A stretch of 6,378 nt of DNA from contig JAVEEE010000061.1 in the NCBI GenBank assembly GCA_030840615.1, positions 1 to 6,378 on the forward strand, given 5' to 3'. The DNA is from Frankiaceae bacterium. Lineage in GTDB: Bacteria > Actinomycetota > Actinomycetes > JAFAQI01. The position numbers were made by a program, and so were the translations under genes. The notes beneath the pieces are model-generated. The model was not told where the DNA came from and searched no databases. It worked only from the letters and a program-made list of their open reading frames with translations. Positions 1 to 6,223 of the stretch are shown here, piece by piece; the stretch's first letter is position 1, and every line of letters begins with the position of its first letter.

Positions 1-368
1 AAGCGGTGGTGCACCTCGCCACTGCGCCGAAGTCGAACCGATCGGCGTCCGGCATCTGGCGGGCGCTGGCCGACGTTCGCGAAGGCGTGGCCGGCGAGGT
101 ACCGCCGCATCTGCGCGACGCCCACTACCCGGGCGCTCGGCGGCTGCAGCACGGCAAGGACTACCGATATCCTCACGAACTCCCGGGCGGTGTCGTGGCT
201 CAGCAGTACGCCCCCGACACGGTTGCCGGCCGGGACTACTACCGTCCTTCGGAGCGAGGGGCGGAGCGTGCGGCCGCCGGACGGCTGGCGGCGCTGCGCG
301 AGATGTTGCGCGGTGCGGCGGCCGGCGAGGACCAGAACGACGACGAGAGGGAGCAGCGCAGCCGATGA
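1..368 (+). CDS. rarA: RarA/MgsA recombination ATPase, C-terminal part (5' truncated by window)
   Basis: Only the last 121 residues are present; the first complete codon is at 3-5 and the stop is TGA 366-368. RarA (MgsA; eukaryotic WRNIP1) is a clamp-loader-like AAA+ ATPase that acts at stalled or gapped replication forks. The AAA+ core lies outside the window. What is seen is the conserved C-terminal tetramerisation region: A-V-V-H-L-A-T-A-P-K-S-N-R at the left edge, then H-L-R-D-A-H-Y-P-G-A, Y-R-Y-P-H, V-A-Q-Q-Y-A-P-D and G-R-D-Y-Y-R-P, with the usual R-G-A-E-R helix after it. These family signatures make the assignment firm despite the truncation. The tail after about residue 105 of the fragment is charged (E/D/R/Q-rich) and poorly conserved. 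The stop overlaps the next gene's ATG (ATGA, 365-368), so translation of the two is probably coupled. Confidence 0.93.
   Translation, partial: AVVHLATAPKSNRSASGIWRALADVREGVAGEVPPHLRDAHYPGARRLQHGKDYRYPHELPGGVVAQQYAPDTVAGRDYYRPSERGAERAAAGRLAALREMLRGAAAGEDQNDDEREQRSR
348..353 (+). promoter_or_regulatory. Shine-Dalgarno for the DUF948 gene
   Basis: AGGGAG lies inside the end of rarA, 11 bases before ATG 365. It supports that start over the in-frame TTG at 389, even though the TTG would give a protein beginning M-S-G-G-E-V-A-G, as I recall for Streptomyces relatives. The spacing is slightly long, so the TTG is not excluded. Confidence 0.5.
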
Positions 369-817
369 TCACCCTGGCGAGTGGCGGCTTGTCCGGCGGC
401 GAGGTCGCCGGTCTCATCGTCGCTGTCTTCTGGGCGGTGCTGGTCTGCTTCATGGCCTACGTGCTGGTCAAGCTCGGCAAGGTCGTCGGCGACACGAGCA
501 AGCTCGTCACGGGCGTCGCGGACCAGACCGTGCCCCTGCTCGGCGAGGTCACCAGCTCCGTCGTGCACGTCAACGTCGAGCTCGAACGCGTTGACGCGAT
601 CACCGCCAACGTGCAGACGATCACGAGCAACGTCTCCGCACTCACCGCCGTCTTCGCCGCGACGCTGGGCTCGCCGGTGATCAAGGTCGCGGCGTTCTCC
701 TACGGCGTACGGCGGGCGTTGAGCGACCGGCATGAGCACGACGTCCGCAAGCGGGTGAAGGCCGATCTCAAGGCTGAGAAGTCCGCGCGCAAGGCTTCCC
801 GCAAGGCGGGCAAGTGA
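365..817 (+). CDS. DUF948 family single-pass membrane protein
   Basis: A 150-residue protein of unknown function. Residues 1-13 are short and polar/glycine-rich (G-L-S-G-G-E). Residues 14-35 form one clear membrane helix (V-A-G-L-I-V-A-V-F-W-A-V-L-V-C-F). A long region at about 37-105 is rich in V, T, S and regularly spaced hydrophobics (L-V-T-G-V-A-D-Q-T-V-P-L-L-G, R-V-D-A-I-T-A-N-V-Q-T-I-T-S-N-V-S-A-L). It looks like an extended helix or coiled coil, as in other DUF948 proteins. A conserved G-S-P-V-I-K-V-A-A-F-S-Y-G-V-R-R-A block follows, then a very basic Lys/Arg tail from about residue 127. The family is common next to alaS in actinobacteria, and some members carry general-stress-protein labels, but I know of no established function. 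The gene overlaps rarA upstream by ATGA and the next gene downstream by GTGA (814-817). A role at the inner face of the envelope is inference from the helix and the basic tail. Confidence 0.88.
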   Translation: MITLASGGLSGGEVAGLIVAVFWAVLVCFMAYVLVKLGKVVGDTSKLVTGVADQTVPLLGEVTSSVVHVNVELERVDAITANVQTITSNVSALTAVFAATLGSPVIKVAAFSYGVRRALSDRHEHDVRKRVKADLKAEKSARKASRKAGK

Positions 818-1047
818 GGCGGTTGTTCTACGTCGCGCTGGGCGCCAGCGCCGGCGTCCTGCTGGTGCGACGCATCTCCGCGGCCGCAAACAGGTGGACG
901 CCGGAAGGCATCGCCAATCAGGCTGGTGGTCTCGGCGACAAGGTGGCCCTCTGGTGGGCCGAGGTGCAACACCATGCCGCCGAGCGCGAGGTCGAGCTGC
1001 GCGACGCGCTGGGTCTCGACCAGCCGGACGACGACAGCGAAGGGTGA
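814..1047 (+). CDS. Small DUF6167-like protein with N-terminal hydrophobic segment
   Basis: A 77-residue protein starting at GTG 814, whose first four bases are shared with the preceding stop. Residues 4-18 (L-F-Y-V-A-L-G-A-S-A-G-V-L-L-V) are hydrophobic and are followed by R-R, which suits a short membrane anchor. W-T-P-E-G-I-A-N-Q-A-G (28-38) and an amphipathic helix with W-W-A-E-V and A-E-R-E-V-E-L-R-D-A-L-G-L follow, then an acidic tail (D-D-D-S-E). The pattern of an N-terminal hydrophobic stretch, T-P-E, and R-E-x-E-L-R-x-A-L-G-L matches the DUF6167 proteins that sit between the DUF948 gene and alaS in Streptomyces. That match is from memory, not a search. Function is unknown. With its neighbour it may form a coupled two-protein unit, since the basic tail of one and the acidic tail of the other are complementary in charge (inference). 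Confidence 0.8.
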   Translation: MRRLFYVALGASAGVLLVRRISAAANRWTPEGIANQAGGLGDKVALWWAEVQHHAAEREVELRDALGLDQPDDDSEG

Positions 1048-1054
1048 TCACGAT

Positions 1055-1058
1055 GAGG
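1055..1058 (+). promoter_or_regulatory. Shine-Dalgarno deciding the alaS start
   Basis: GAGG lies 8 bases before ATG 1067. The reading frame stays open upstream to about 926, but that region is occupied by the preceding gene in another frame. ATG 1067 gives the family-typical N-terminus M-R-S-A-E-I-R-E-R-F. Confidence 0.55.
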
Positions 1059-1066
1059 CCGGGCCG

Positions 1067-3754
1067 ATGAGGTCGGCAGAGATCCGCGAGCGCTTCCTGC
1101 GGTTCTTCGAAACCCGCGACCACACCGTGGTGCCCTCTGCCTCGCTCATCGCGGAAGACCCGACGCTGCTGCTGGTGCCGGCGGGCATGGTGCCGTTCAA
1201 GCCCTACTTCCTCGGTGACGCCCCGCCGCCCTGGCCGCGTGCGGCGAGCGTGCAGAAATGTGTGCGGACCCCCGACATCGACATCGTCGGTACGACGACG
1301 CGGCACAACACGTTCTTCCAGTTGGCCGGCAACTTCTCCTTCGGCGACTACTTCAAAGAGCTCGCCATCCCGTTGGCGTGGGAGCTGCTGACGTCATCCG
1401 TCGACGCCGGCGGCTTCGGCTTCGACCCCGACCGGCTCTGGGCGACGGTCTACGAGGAGGACGACGAGGCCTACGACATCTGGACCCGCGTCGTCGGGTT
1501 GCCCCCGAACCGCGTTCAACGTCGCGGCAACGAGGACAACTACTGGCACATGGGCGTGCCCGGCCCTGGTGGGCCGTGCAGCGAGATCTACTTCGACCGT
1601 GGGCCCGAGCACGGGCGTGACGGGGGTCCGATCGCGGACGAAGAGCGCTATCTCGAGGTCTGGAACCTCGTGTTCATCCAGTCAGAGCTCAGCGCGGTCC
1701 GCGCGAAGGACGACTTCGACGTCAAGGGTGACCTTCCCGCCAAGAACATCGACACCGGCATGGGCATGGAACGCATGGCGGTCATCCTCCAGGGTGTCGA
1801 AAACGTCTACGAGACGGATCTGCTCCGGCCGTTGCTGGACCTTGCCAGCGACATCACCGGCGTCACCTACGGTCAGGACGAACTGTCCGACGTCCGGCTG
1901 CGCATCGTCGCCGACCACACGCGCACCGCGACCATGCTCATCGCAGACGGTGTCGTGCCTGGGAACGAAGGCCGGGGTTATGTCCTGCGTCGCATCCTGC
2001 GACGGGTCATCCGTAACCTGCGCCTCCTCGGGGCCGACCAACCGGCGATCTCCCAGCTCGTCAACCGCGCCTGCGAGGTCATGGGGGCGTCCTACGCCGA
2101 GCTGCTGACCGACCAGGTGCGGATCGAAGCCGTGGCAACGCAGGAGGAAGAGTCGTTCCTCGCCACGCTGCGCACCGGCTCGACGATGTTCGACCGGATC
2201 GTGCAGGACGTTCGTGCCAGTGGCTCGGCGGTGCTGCCGGGCGAACAGGCGTTCTCGCTGCATGACACCTACGGGTTTCCCATCGACCTCACGTTGGAGA
2301 TGGCACGCGAGCAGGGACTCGAGGTCGACGAGGTGGGCTTCCGTCGGCTGATGGACGAGCAGAGGCTGCGGGCCAAGACCGATGCGCAGGAGCGCAAGAC
2401 GGGCCATGTCGACCTGACGGTCTATCGCTCGCTGCTCGACTCCAGCGGCTCCACGACGTTCACCGGTTACGTCGAGGTGGAGGCGGAGGCGACACTTCGC
2501 GGGCTGTTGGTCGAGGGCATCGCCGTCGACATCGCGACCGAAGGTTCTGATGTCGAGATCACGTTGGACCGCACACCGTTCTACGCCGAGTCCGGCGGCC
2601 AGCTTGCTGACCACGGCACGGTGACGCTTGCCAACGGTTCGGTCGTCGAGGTCTACGACGCGCAGAAGCCGCCGGGGCTGGCGGACCTCGTCGTCCACCG
2701 CGGCCGGGTGCGGTCCGGTGAGCTTGTCGTCGGGTCGCCGGTCGTGGCCCGCGTCGACATCGAACGGCGCAAGGCGGTGTCGCGTGCGCACACCGCCACC
2801 CACCTCGTCCATCAGGCGATCCGGCGGGCGCTGGGTGAGCAAGCCGCACAAGCCGGATCGCTCAACGACGCCGGACGGTTCCGGTTCGACTTCTCGGCCC
2901 CAACCGCGGTGCCCGCCAGCGTCCTCGCCGACGTCGAAGCGGAGATCAACACGATCCTGCTCGACGACCTGCCGGTGCGCGCCTTCGTCACCACCCAGGA
3001 CGAGGCGCGGCGGCTCGGCGCGATCGCGCTGTTCAACGAGAAGTACGGCGAGGCCGTTCGTGTCGTCGAGGTCGGCGACTACGCCCGTGAGCTCTGCGGC
3101 GGCACGCACGCCGCCCGGTCCGCCCAGCTCGGTCTGGTGAAGCTGCTCGGCGAGTCGTCCATCGCGAGCGGGGTCCGGCGTATCGAGGGCCTGGTCGGCG
3201 CGGACGCCTTCGGCTACCTCGCCCGGGAGCACCTGCTCGTCTCGCAGCTCACCGACATCCTCAAGGCCCGCCCGGATGAGCTGGTCGACCGTGTCCAGGT
3301 CGCTGTCGCGCGCGTTCGCGAGCTCGAGAAGGAGCTCGACCGGATGCGCGCCGCCGGCGTGCTGGAACAGGCCGGGGATCTAGCGGCGTCGGCCGGCGAC
3401 GAGTTCGGCGTCGCCTTCGTCGCGCACCGAGCGCCGGACGGGACGTCCGGTGACGACTTGCGCAAGCTGGCCCTCGACGTCCGCGGCCGGCTGGGTGCCG
3501 ATCGGCCGGCGGCCGTCGCGGTGGTGGCCAATTCCGAGGGCCGTCCGGTTGTCGTGGTGGCCGTCAACGACAAGGCCCGCGAGTGGGGGCTGGCCGCCGG
3601 AGACTTGGTGCGGGTCGCGGCGGCGGCGCTCGGCGGCGGCGGCGGCGGTCGGGACGACGTCGCACAAGGTGGCGGCAGCAAGCCTGAGGCCGTCGACGAT
3701 GCTCTCATCGCGGTCCGCCACCGCATCGGCGAGCGAGTCACCCAGAGCGGATGA
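1067..3754 (+). CDS. alaS: Alanyl-tRNA synthetase
   Basis: An 895-residue cytoplasmic class II synthetase of normal length that charges tRNA-Ala with alanine using ATP and hydrolyses mis-made Ser/Gly-tRNA-Ala. The catalytic domain covers about 1-240. It shows A-E-I-R-E-R-F-L-R-F-F at the start, S-V-Q-K-C-V-R-T, R79-H-N-T-F-F then G-N-F-S-F-G-D-Y-F-K (motif 2 region), W-N-L-V-F-I-Q, and motif 3 D229-T-G-M-G-M-E-R. The tRNA-binding part includes R-I-V-A-D-H-T-R-T-A and G-R-G-Y-V-L-R-R-I-L-R-R-V-I-R. The editing domain has T-P-F-Y-A-E-S-G-G (503-511) and the zinc/editing ligands H575-x3-H579 and C677-G-G-T-H681, all intact. A predicted coiled segment and the DHHA1/C-Ala domain close the protein, with G856-G-G-G-G-G-R-D-D-V-A-Q-G-G-G. 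Nothing essential is missing. The stop TGA overlaps an ATG (3751-3754), and ruvX begins 28 bases later. No T-box or other leader is possible in the 19-base upstream gap, so expression probably comes from an upstream promoter. Confidence 0.98.
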   Translation: MRSAEIRERFLRFFETRDHTVVPSASLIAEDPTLLLVPAGMVPFKPYFLGDAPPPWPRAASVQKCVRTPDIDIVGTTTRHNTFFQLAGNFSFGDYFKELAIPLAWELLTSSVDAGGFGFDPDRLWATVYEEDDEAYDIWTRVVGLPPNRVQRRGNEDNYWHMGVPGPGGPCSEIYFDRGPEHGRDGGPIADEERYLEVWNLVFIQSELSAVRAKDDFDVKGDLPAKNIDTGMGMERMAVILQGVENVYETDLLRPLLDLASDITGVTYGQDELSDVRLRIVADHTRTATMLIADGVVPGNEGRGYVLRRILRRVIRNLRLLGADQPAISQLVNRACEVMGASYAELLTDQVRIEAVATQEEESFLATLRTGSTMFDRIVQDVRASGSAVLPGEQAFSLHDTYGFPIDLTLEMAREQGLEVDEVGFRRLMDEQRLRAKTDAQERKTGHVDLTVYRSLLDSSGSTTFTGYVEVEAEATLRGLLVEGIAVDIATEGSDVEITLDRTPFYAESGGQLADHGTVTLANGSVVEVYDAQKPPGLADLVVHRGRVRSGELVVGSPVVARVDIERRKAVSRAHTATHLVHQAIRRALGEQAAQAGSLNDAGRFRFDFSAPTAVPASVLADVEAEINTILLDDLPVRAFVTTQDEARRLGAIALFNEKYGEAVRVVEVGDYARELCGGTHAARSAQLGLVKLLGESSIASGVRRIEGLVGADAFGYLAREHLLVSQLTDILKARPDELVDRVQVAVARVRELEKELDRMRAAGVLEQAGDLAASAGDEFGVAFVAHRAPDGTSGDDLRKLALDVRGRLGADRPAAVAVVANSEGRPVVVVAVNDKAREWGLAAGDLVRVAAAALGGGGGGRDDVAQGGGSKPEAVDDALIAVRHRIGERVTQSG

Positions 3755-3783
3755 TGGGTTGCGCTGTGGCCTGGTCGCTGTGA
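3751..3783 (+). other. Possible 10-codon bridging reading frame between alaS and ruvX
   Basis: Starting at ATG 3751, inside the alaS stop (ATGA), a frame reads M-M-G-C-A-V-A-W-S-L and ends at TGA 3781-3783. The last base of that stop is the A of the ruvX ATG (TGATG, 3781-3785). It therefore covers the intergenic gap exactly and touches both neighbours. It could let ribosomes finishing alaS restart and be delivered to ruvX, which has no recognisable Shine-Dalgarno of its own. No good ribosome site precedes ATG 3751 either. In 33 bases of this composition the arrangement may be chance, so this is a candidate only. Confidence 0.22.
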
Positions 3784-4247
3784 TGCGGCAAGGAGTGCGT
3801 GTCGGTGTGGACGTCGGGTCGGTGCGTGTCGGTGTCGCAGCGAGCGATCCCGGCGGCATGCTGGCCTCGCCGGTCACGGTGCTGCGCCGGCAAGCGAGGC
3901 AAGGAACCGACCTCGATGAGATCGTGCTGCTCGTCGCCGAACGCGCAGCCATCGAGGTCGTCGTCGGGCTGCCGCGGTCCCTCCGTGACCACGAAGGTGC
4001 AGCAGCGCAGTCTGCACGCGACTATGCGCGGGCGTTGGCGCGGCGGGTCGCACCGGTGCCGGTGCGGCTGGTCGACGAACGACTGTCCACGGTGCAGGCG
4101 CAACGCGGCATGCAGGCTGCCGGCCGGTCGGTGCGCGCCTCGCGGGCGAGAATCGATGCCGCAGCAGCGGTCGTCGTGCTGCAATCGGCGCTCGACACCG
4201 AACGCACCGCCGGCGCTCCGCCGGGAGAGCTGATGGCGGATGCCTGA
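3783..4247 (+). CDS. ruvX: RuvX/YqgF family RNase H-fold nuclease
   Basis: A 154-residue protein of the YqgF (putative Holliday junction resolvase, RuvX) family. In characterised bacteria the family is tied to 16S rRNA 5'-end or pre-rRNA processing, and in mycobacteria to junction resolution. The RNase H-like motifs are complete: G-V-D10-V-G-S-V-R-V-G-V-A-A-S-D near the N-terminus, V-V-V-G-L-P-R-S-L-R-D-H-E-G (59-72), V-R-L-V-D98-E99-R-L-S-T, and I-D125-A-A-A-A-V-V-V-L-Q. D10, E99 and D125 are the likely metal-binding acids. ATG 3783 is chosen because it places D10 as in other members; GTG 3780 and TTG 3759 are also in frame. No Shine-Dalgarno precedes ATG 3783, so expression probably relies on translation of alaS or of the small bridging frame. 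The 3' end overlaps mltG by 8 bases. The last 15 or so residues are a variable tail. Confidence 0.94.
   Translation: MRQGVRVGVDVGSVRVGVAASDPGGMLASPVTVLRRQARQGTDLDEIVLLVAERAAIEVVVGLPRSLRDHEGAAAQSARDYARALARRVAPVPVRLVDERLSTVQAQRGMQAAGRSVRASRARIDAAAAVVVLQSALDTERTAGAPPGELMADA
4223..4227 (+). promoter_or_regulatory. Likely Shine-Dalgarno for mltG
   Basis: GGGAG lies inside the end of ruvX, 12 bases before ATG 4240. An in-frame TGA at 4231-4233 rules out any mltG start further upstream. The spacing is long, so termination and restart at the 8-base overlap may contribute. Confidence 0.4.
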
Positions 4248-5334
4248 CGATCTCGACCTGGGCTTCTCCCAACCGGAATCGCCTGGTGGGCCGCCGTCGT
4301 ACCGCCGTCGCCGGCTCGTGGTCGCCCTTGTCGCGCTCGCAGTCGTGGCGGTGCTCGTGCTGGGTGGTGTCGTCTTCTTCAGCACCGTGCGTGGCTGGTT
4401 CGGTGCGCCGGCCGACTACTCGGGCGCCGGCAGCGGCACCGTGGTCGTCGAGGTGCAGCCGGGTGACAGCCTGACCGCCATCGGTCAGGCGCTGCAGAGC
4501 AAGGGCGTCGTGGCCAGCGTGGGTGCGTTCACCGACGCAGCCGACGGCAACTCGTCGATCGGGCCGGGCTTCTACCAGCTGCACCGGCACATGCAGGCGT
4601 CGCTTGCGGTGAAGCTCCTGCTCGATCCGGCCTCGCTGCTGCGCAGTCACATCACGATCCCCGAGGGCCGCCGGCTGCGCGACATCCTGGCTGCGATCGC
4701 CGATGGCAGCGACATCAGCCTCACCGACTTGAAGGCCGCTGCCGCATCGCCGGCCGACCTCGGTGTGCCGCGCTGGGGCGCCGGCCATCCGCTCGAAGGC
4801 TTCCTCTTTCCGGCGACCTATGACTTCCCCCCGGGTACGACGGCCACCGAGGCGCTGCGCGCGATGGTGACCCGGTTCAACCAGGAGGCCGCCAGCCTCA
4901 ACCTCGCCGGCGGAGCGCACCAGCTGGGCTACTCGCCGTACGAGGTGCTGACGATCGCGTCGATCATCGAGCGCGAAGGCCGGCTGACGAGCGACTTCCC
5001 GAAGATCGCCGAAGTGTTCTACAACCGACTGCATCAGGGCATGGGGCTGGGGTCGGACGCCACCTTGTTCTACGTGCTGCCGCCCGACCACGGGCCGCTG
5101 TCGAACGCCGACCTGCAGATCGACTCGCCCTACAACACCCGGCTGAACACCGGCCTGCCGCCGACGCCGATCGCATCCCCTGGGTCGAACGCGCTCTCCG
5201 CAGCCCTGCATCCGGCAACGGGGCCCTACCTCTACTTCGTCACCATCGACAAGTCCGGCCGAGCCGCGTTCGCGACGACACTCGACGAGTTCAACCGGCT
5301 CGTCGCCGAGAGCCGACGAAACGGCGTCCAGTGA
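4240..5334 (+). CDS. mltG: Endolytic murein transglycosylase MltG (YceG-like)
   Basis: A 364-residue inner-membrane enzyme that cleaves nascent peptidoglycan glycan strands from the outer face of the membrane and is thought to set strand length by terminating synthesis. A short cytoplasmic N-terminus ends in Y-R-R-R-R (21-25), giving an N-in topology, and the membrane helix spans about 26-48. A LysM-like stretch T-V-V-V-E-V-Q-P-G-D-S-L-T-A-I-G begins near 67. The YceG domain follows with I-T-I-P-E-G-R-R-L-R-D-I-L (138-150), L-E-G-F-L-F-P-A-T-Y-D-F (185-196), A-S-I-I-E244-R-E-G, F-Y-N-R-L, G-S-D-A-T-L-F-Y (271-278) and S-P-Y-N-T-R-L-N-T-G-L-P-P-T-P-I-A-S-P-G (296-315), then A-L-H-P-A near 322. 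E244 aligns with the catalytic glutamate of E. coli MltG (E218). The start is fixed by an in-frame stop just upstream. The cytoplasmic tail is only about 25 residues, whereas many Streptomyces members have a long disordered one. The position between ruvX and aroE is usual for actinobacteria. Confidence 0.96.
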   Translation: MPDDLDLGFSQPESPGGPPSYRRRRLVVALVALAVVAVLVLGGVVFFSTVRGWFGAPADYSGAGSGTVVVEVQPGDSLTAIGQALQSKGVVASVGAFTDAADGNSSIGPGFYQLHRHMQASLAVKLLLDPASLLRSHITIPEGRRLRDILAAIADGSDISLTDLKAAAASPADLGVPRWGAGHPLEGFLFPATYDFPPGTTATEALRAMVTRFNQEAASLNLAGGAHQLGYSPYEVLTIASIIEREGRLTSDFPKIAEVFYNRLHQGMGLGSDATLFYVLPPDHGPLSNADLQIDSPYNTRLNTGLPPTPIASPGSNALSAALHPATGPYLYFVTIDKSGRAAFATTLDEFNRLVAESRRNGVQ

Positions 5335-5386
5335 CGCGCCGCGCCGGCCTTTGTGGGGGAGTGCCAAGCGGACAGTCCTGCCGGTC

Positions 5387-6223
5387 ATGACCGAGTTTCC
5401 CCGGCGGGGCGCGGTCGTGCTCGGCTCGCCGATCGCGCACTCCCTCTCACCGGTGCTGCACCGCGCGGCTTACCAGGCCCTCGGTCTCAGCGACTGGCGC
5501 TATGACGCCGTGGAGTGCGGCGAGGCCGAACTTGCCTCGACGTTGCAGCGTCTCGACGCCGAGGGTCTGGCCGGGGCTTCGCTGACGATGCCGTTGAAGC
5601 GGTCGGTGCTGGCGATGCTCGCCCGCACCGACCGGTTGGCCGCGGACGTGGGTGCGGCCAACACGGTGCTGTTCGGTGCGGAGCCCGGCGTCTGGTGGGG
5701 CGCCAACACCGACGTGCCGGGGATGGTCGCCGCGCTGCGCGGTGTCGGGGGCCTGGACCCGCGGTCGGTGGCGGTGCTCGGAGGCGGTGCCACCGCGACG
5801 TCGGCGCTCGCCGCGCTCCGTGAGCTCGGGATCAGCGGCGCGACCGTGTATGCGCGCCGACCCGAGGCGGCGGACGAGCTTCGCGCCGGCGCGGCCCGGA
5901 TGGGCCTGCACGTCGACGTCGTGCCTTTCGCGCAAGCCGCCGCTTCGGCGGAGGCCGACCTGACGATCGCAACGACACCCGCAGGTGCGACGGACGAGCT
6001 CGCCGCCGCGCTGCCGGTGCGGGTTGCCGGTGTGCTGTTCGACGTCGTCTATGACCCGTGGCCCACGGCGCTGGCAGCCGCGTGGTCGTCGAGGAGTGGC
6101 ACTGTCGTCGGCGGTCTCGAGCTGTTGGTCGCGCAAGCGGCCGAGCAGGTGCGGTTGATGACCGGCCTGCAGCCGCCGATCGCAGAGATGCGCGCCGCAG
6201 GACTCGTTGCTAGCCGTGGCTGA
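5387..6223 (+). CDS. aroE: Shikimate dehydrogenase (NADP-type AroE)
   Basis: A 278-residue cytoplasmic enzyme reducing 3-dehydroshikimate to shikimate in aromatic amino acid synthesis. Substrate-domain signatures are G-S-P-I-A-H-S19-L-S21-P (the two shikimate-binding serines), S-L-T-M-P-L-K71 (catalytic lysine; S-L-T-M-P-L-K is the usual actinobacterial form of N-V-T-x-P-x-K), A-A-N92-T and W-W-G-A-N-T-D109 (catalytic aspartate). The nucleotide-binding domain has V-L-G-G-G-A-T-A-T-S (130-139) in place of the common G-A-G-G, and A-R-R-P-E near 156-160 where the NADP phosphate-binding N-R-T usually lies. The C-terminus has G-L-E-L-L-V-A-Q250. Length is normal. ATG 5387 is chosen because only a few residues precede the first strand; in-frame TTG 5351 would add 12 residues. 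Neither has a well-placed Shine-Dalgarno. Gene order favours AroE over a quinate dehydrogenase paralogue. The stop lies 14 bases inside a convergent gene. Confidence 0.95.
   Translation: MTEFPRRGAVVLGSPIAHSLSPVLHRAAYQALGLSDWRYDAVECGEAELASTLQRLDAEGLAGASLTMPLKRSVLAMLARTDRLAADVGAANTVLFGAEPGVWWGANTDVPGMVAALRGVGGLDPRSVAVLGGGATATSALAALRELGISGATVYARRPEAADELRAGAARMGLHVDVVPFAQAAASAEADLTIATTPAGATDELAAALPVRVAGVLFDVVYDPWPTALAAAWSSRSGTVVGGLELLVAQAAEQVRLMTGLQPPIAEMRAAGLVASRG

Noticed and set aside
1178..1180. Pro38 of AlaRS in L-V-P-A-G-M where E. coli and Mycobacterium have Asn-Ala-Gly-Met
   Set aside because: As I recall, Streptomyces AlaRS has the same L-V-P-A-G-M-V-P-F-K sequence, so this is a lineage feature and not a damaged active site.
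239..1306. Long open frame on the - strand (about 355 codons) opposite rarA, DUF948, DUF6167-like gene and the alaS start
   Set aside because: The product is rich in Arg, His and Pro with no domain, and the opposite strand carries recognisable conserved families throughout. It is a typical antisense shadow of high-GC coding DNA.
1682..3232. 516-codon - strand open frame opposite alaS
   Set aside because: Conserved AlaRS motifs fill the + strand here. The - frame lacks any recognisable motif and is explained by scarcity of A/T-rich stop codons.
3497..3506. 10-bp palindrome GCCGATCGGC in alaS
   Set aside because: Lies within conserved coding sequence with ordinary codons. Palindromes of this length are expected by chance in GC-rich DNA and there is no partner site.
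3632..3649. GGC triplet run (five GGC plus GGT)
   Set aside because: It is in frame and encodes the conserved glycine run of the AlaRS C-terminal domain. It is not a separate repeat element, though it may be prone to sequencing or replication slippage.
3790..3795. Perfect AAGGAG just inside ruvX, 11 bases before an in-frame GTG at 3807
   Set aside because: Initiation at GTG 3807 would remove the first beta strand and leave the catalytic Asp as residue 2, so a functional internal start is unlikely.
4082..4090. DnaA-box-like ACTGTCCAC
   Set aside because: A single imperfect match that encodes the conserved R-L-S-T part of the RuvX motif. No cluster of boxes or AT-rich region nearby.
5344..5384. 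Short inverted repeat CCGGC ... GCCGG in the mltG-aroE gap
   Set aside because: Five base pairs around a loop of about 30 bases, with no T-run. Not a credible terminator in GC-rich DNA.
3874..5388. 504-codon - strand open frame opposite ruvX and mltG
   Set aside because: Same reason: Arg/Gly/Ala-rich product with no domain, opposite two intact enzymes with catalytic residues in place.
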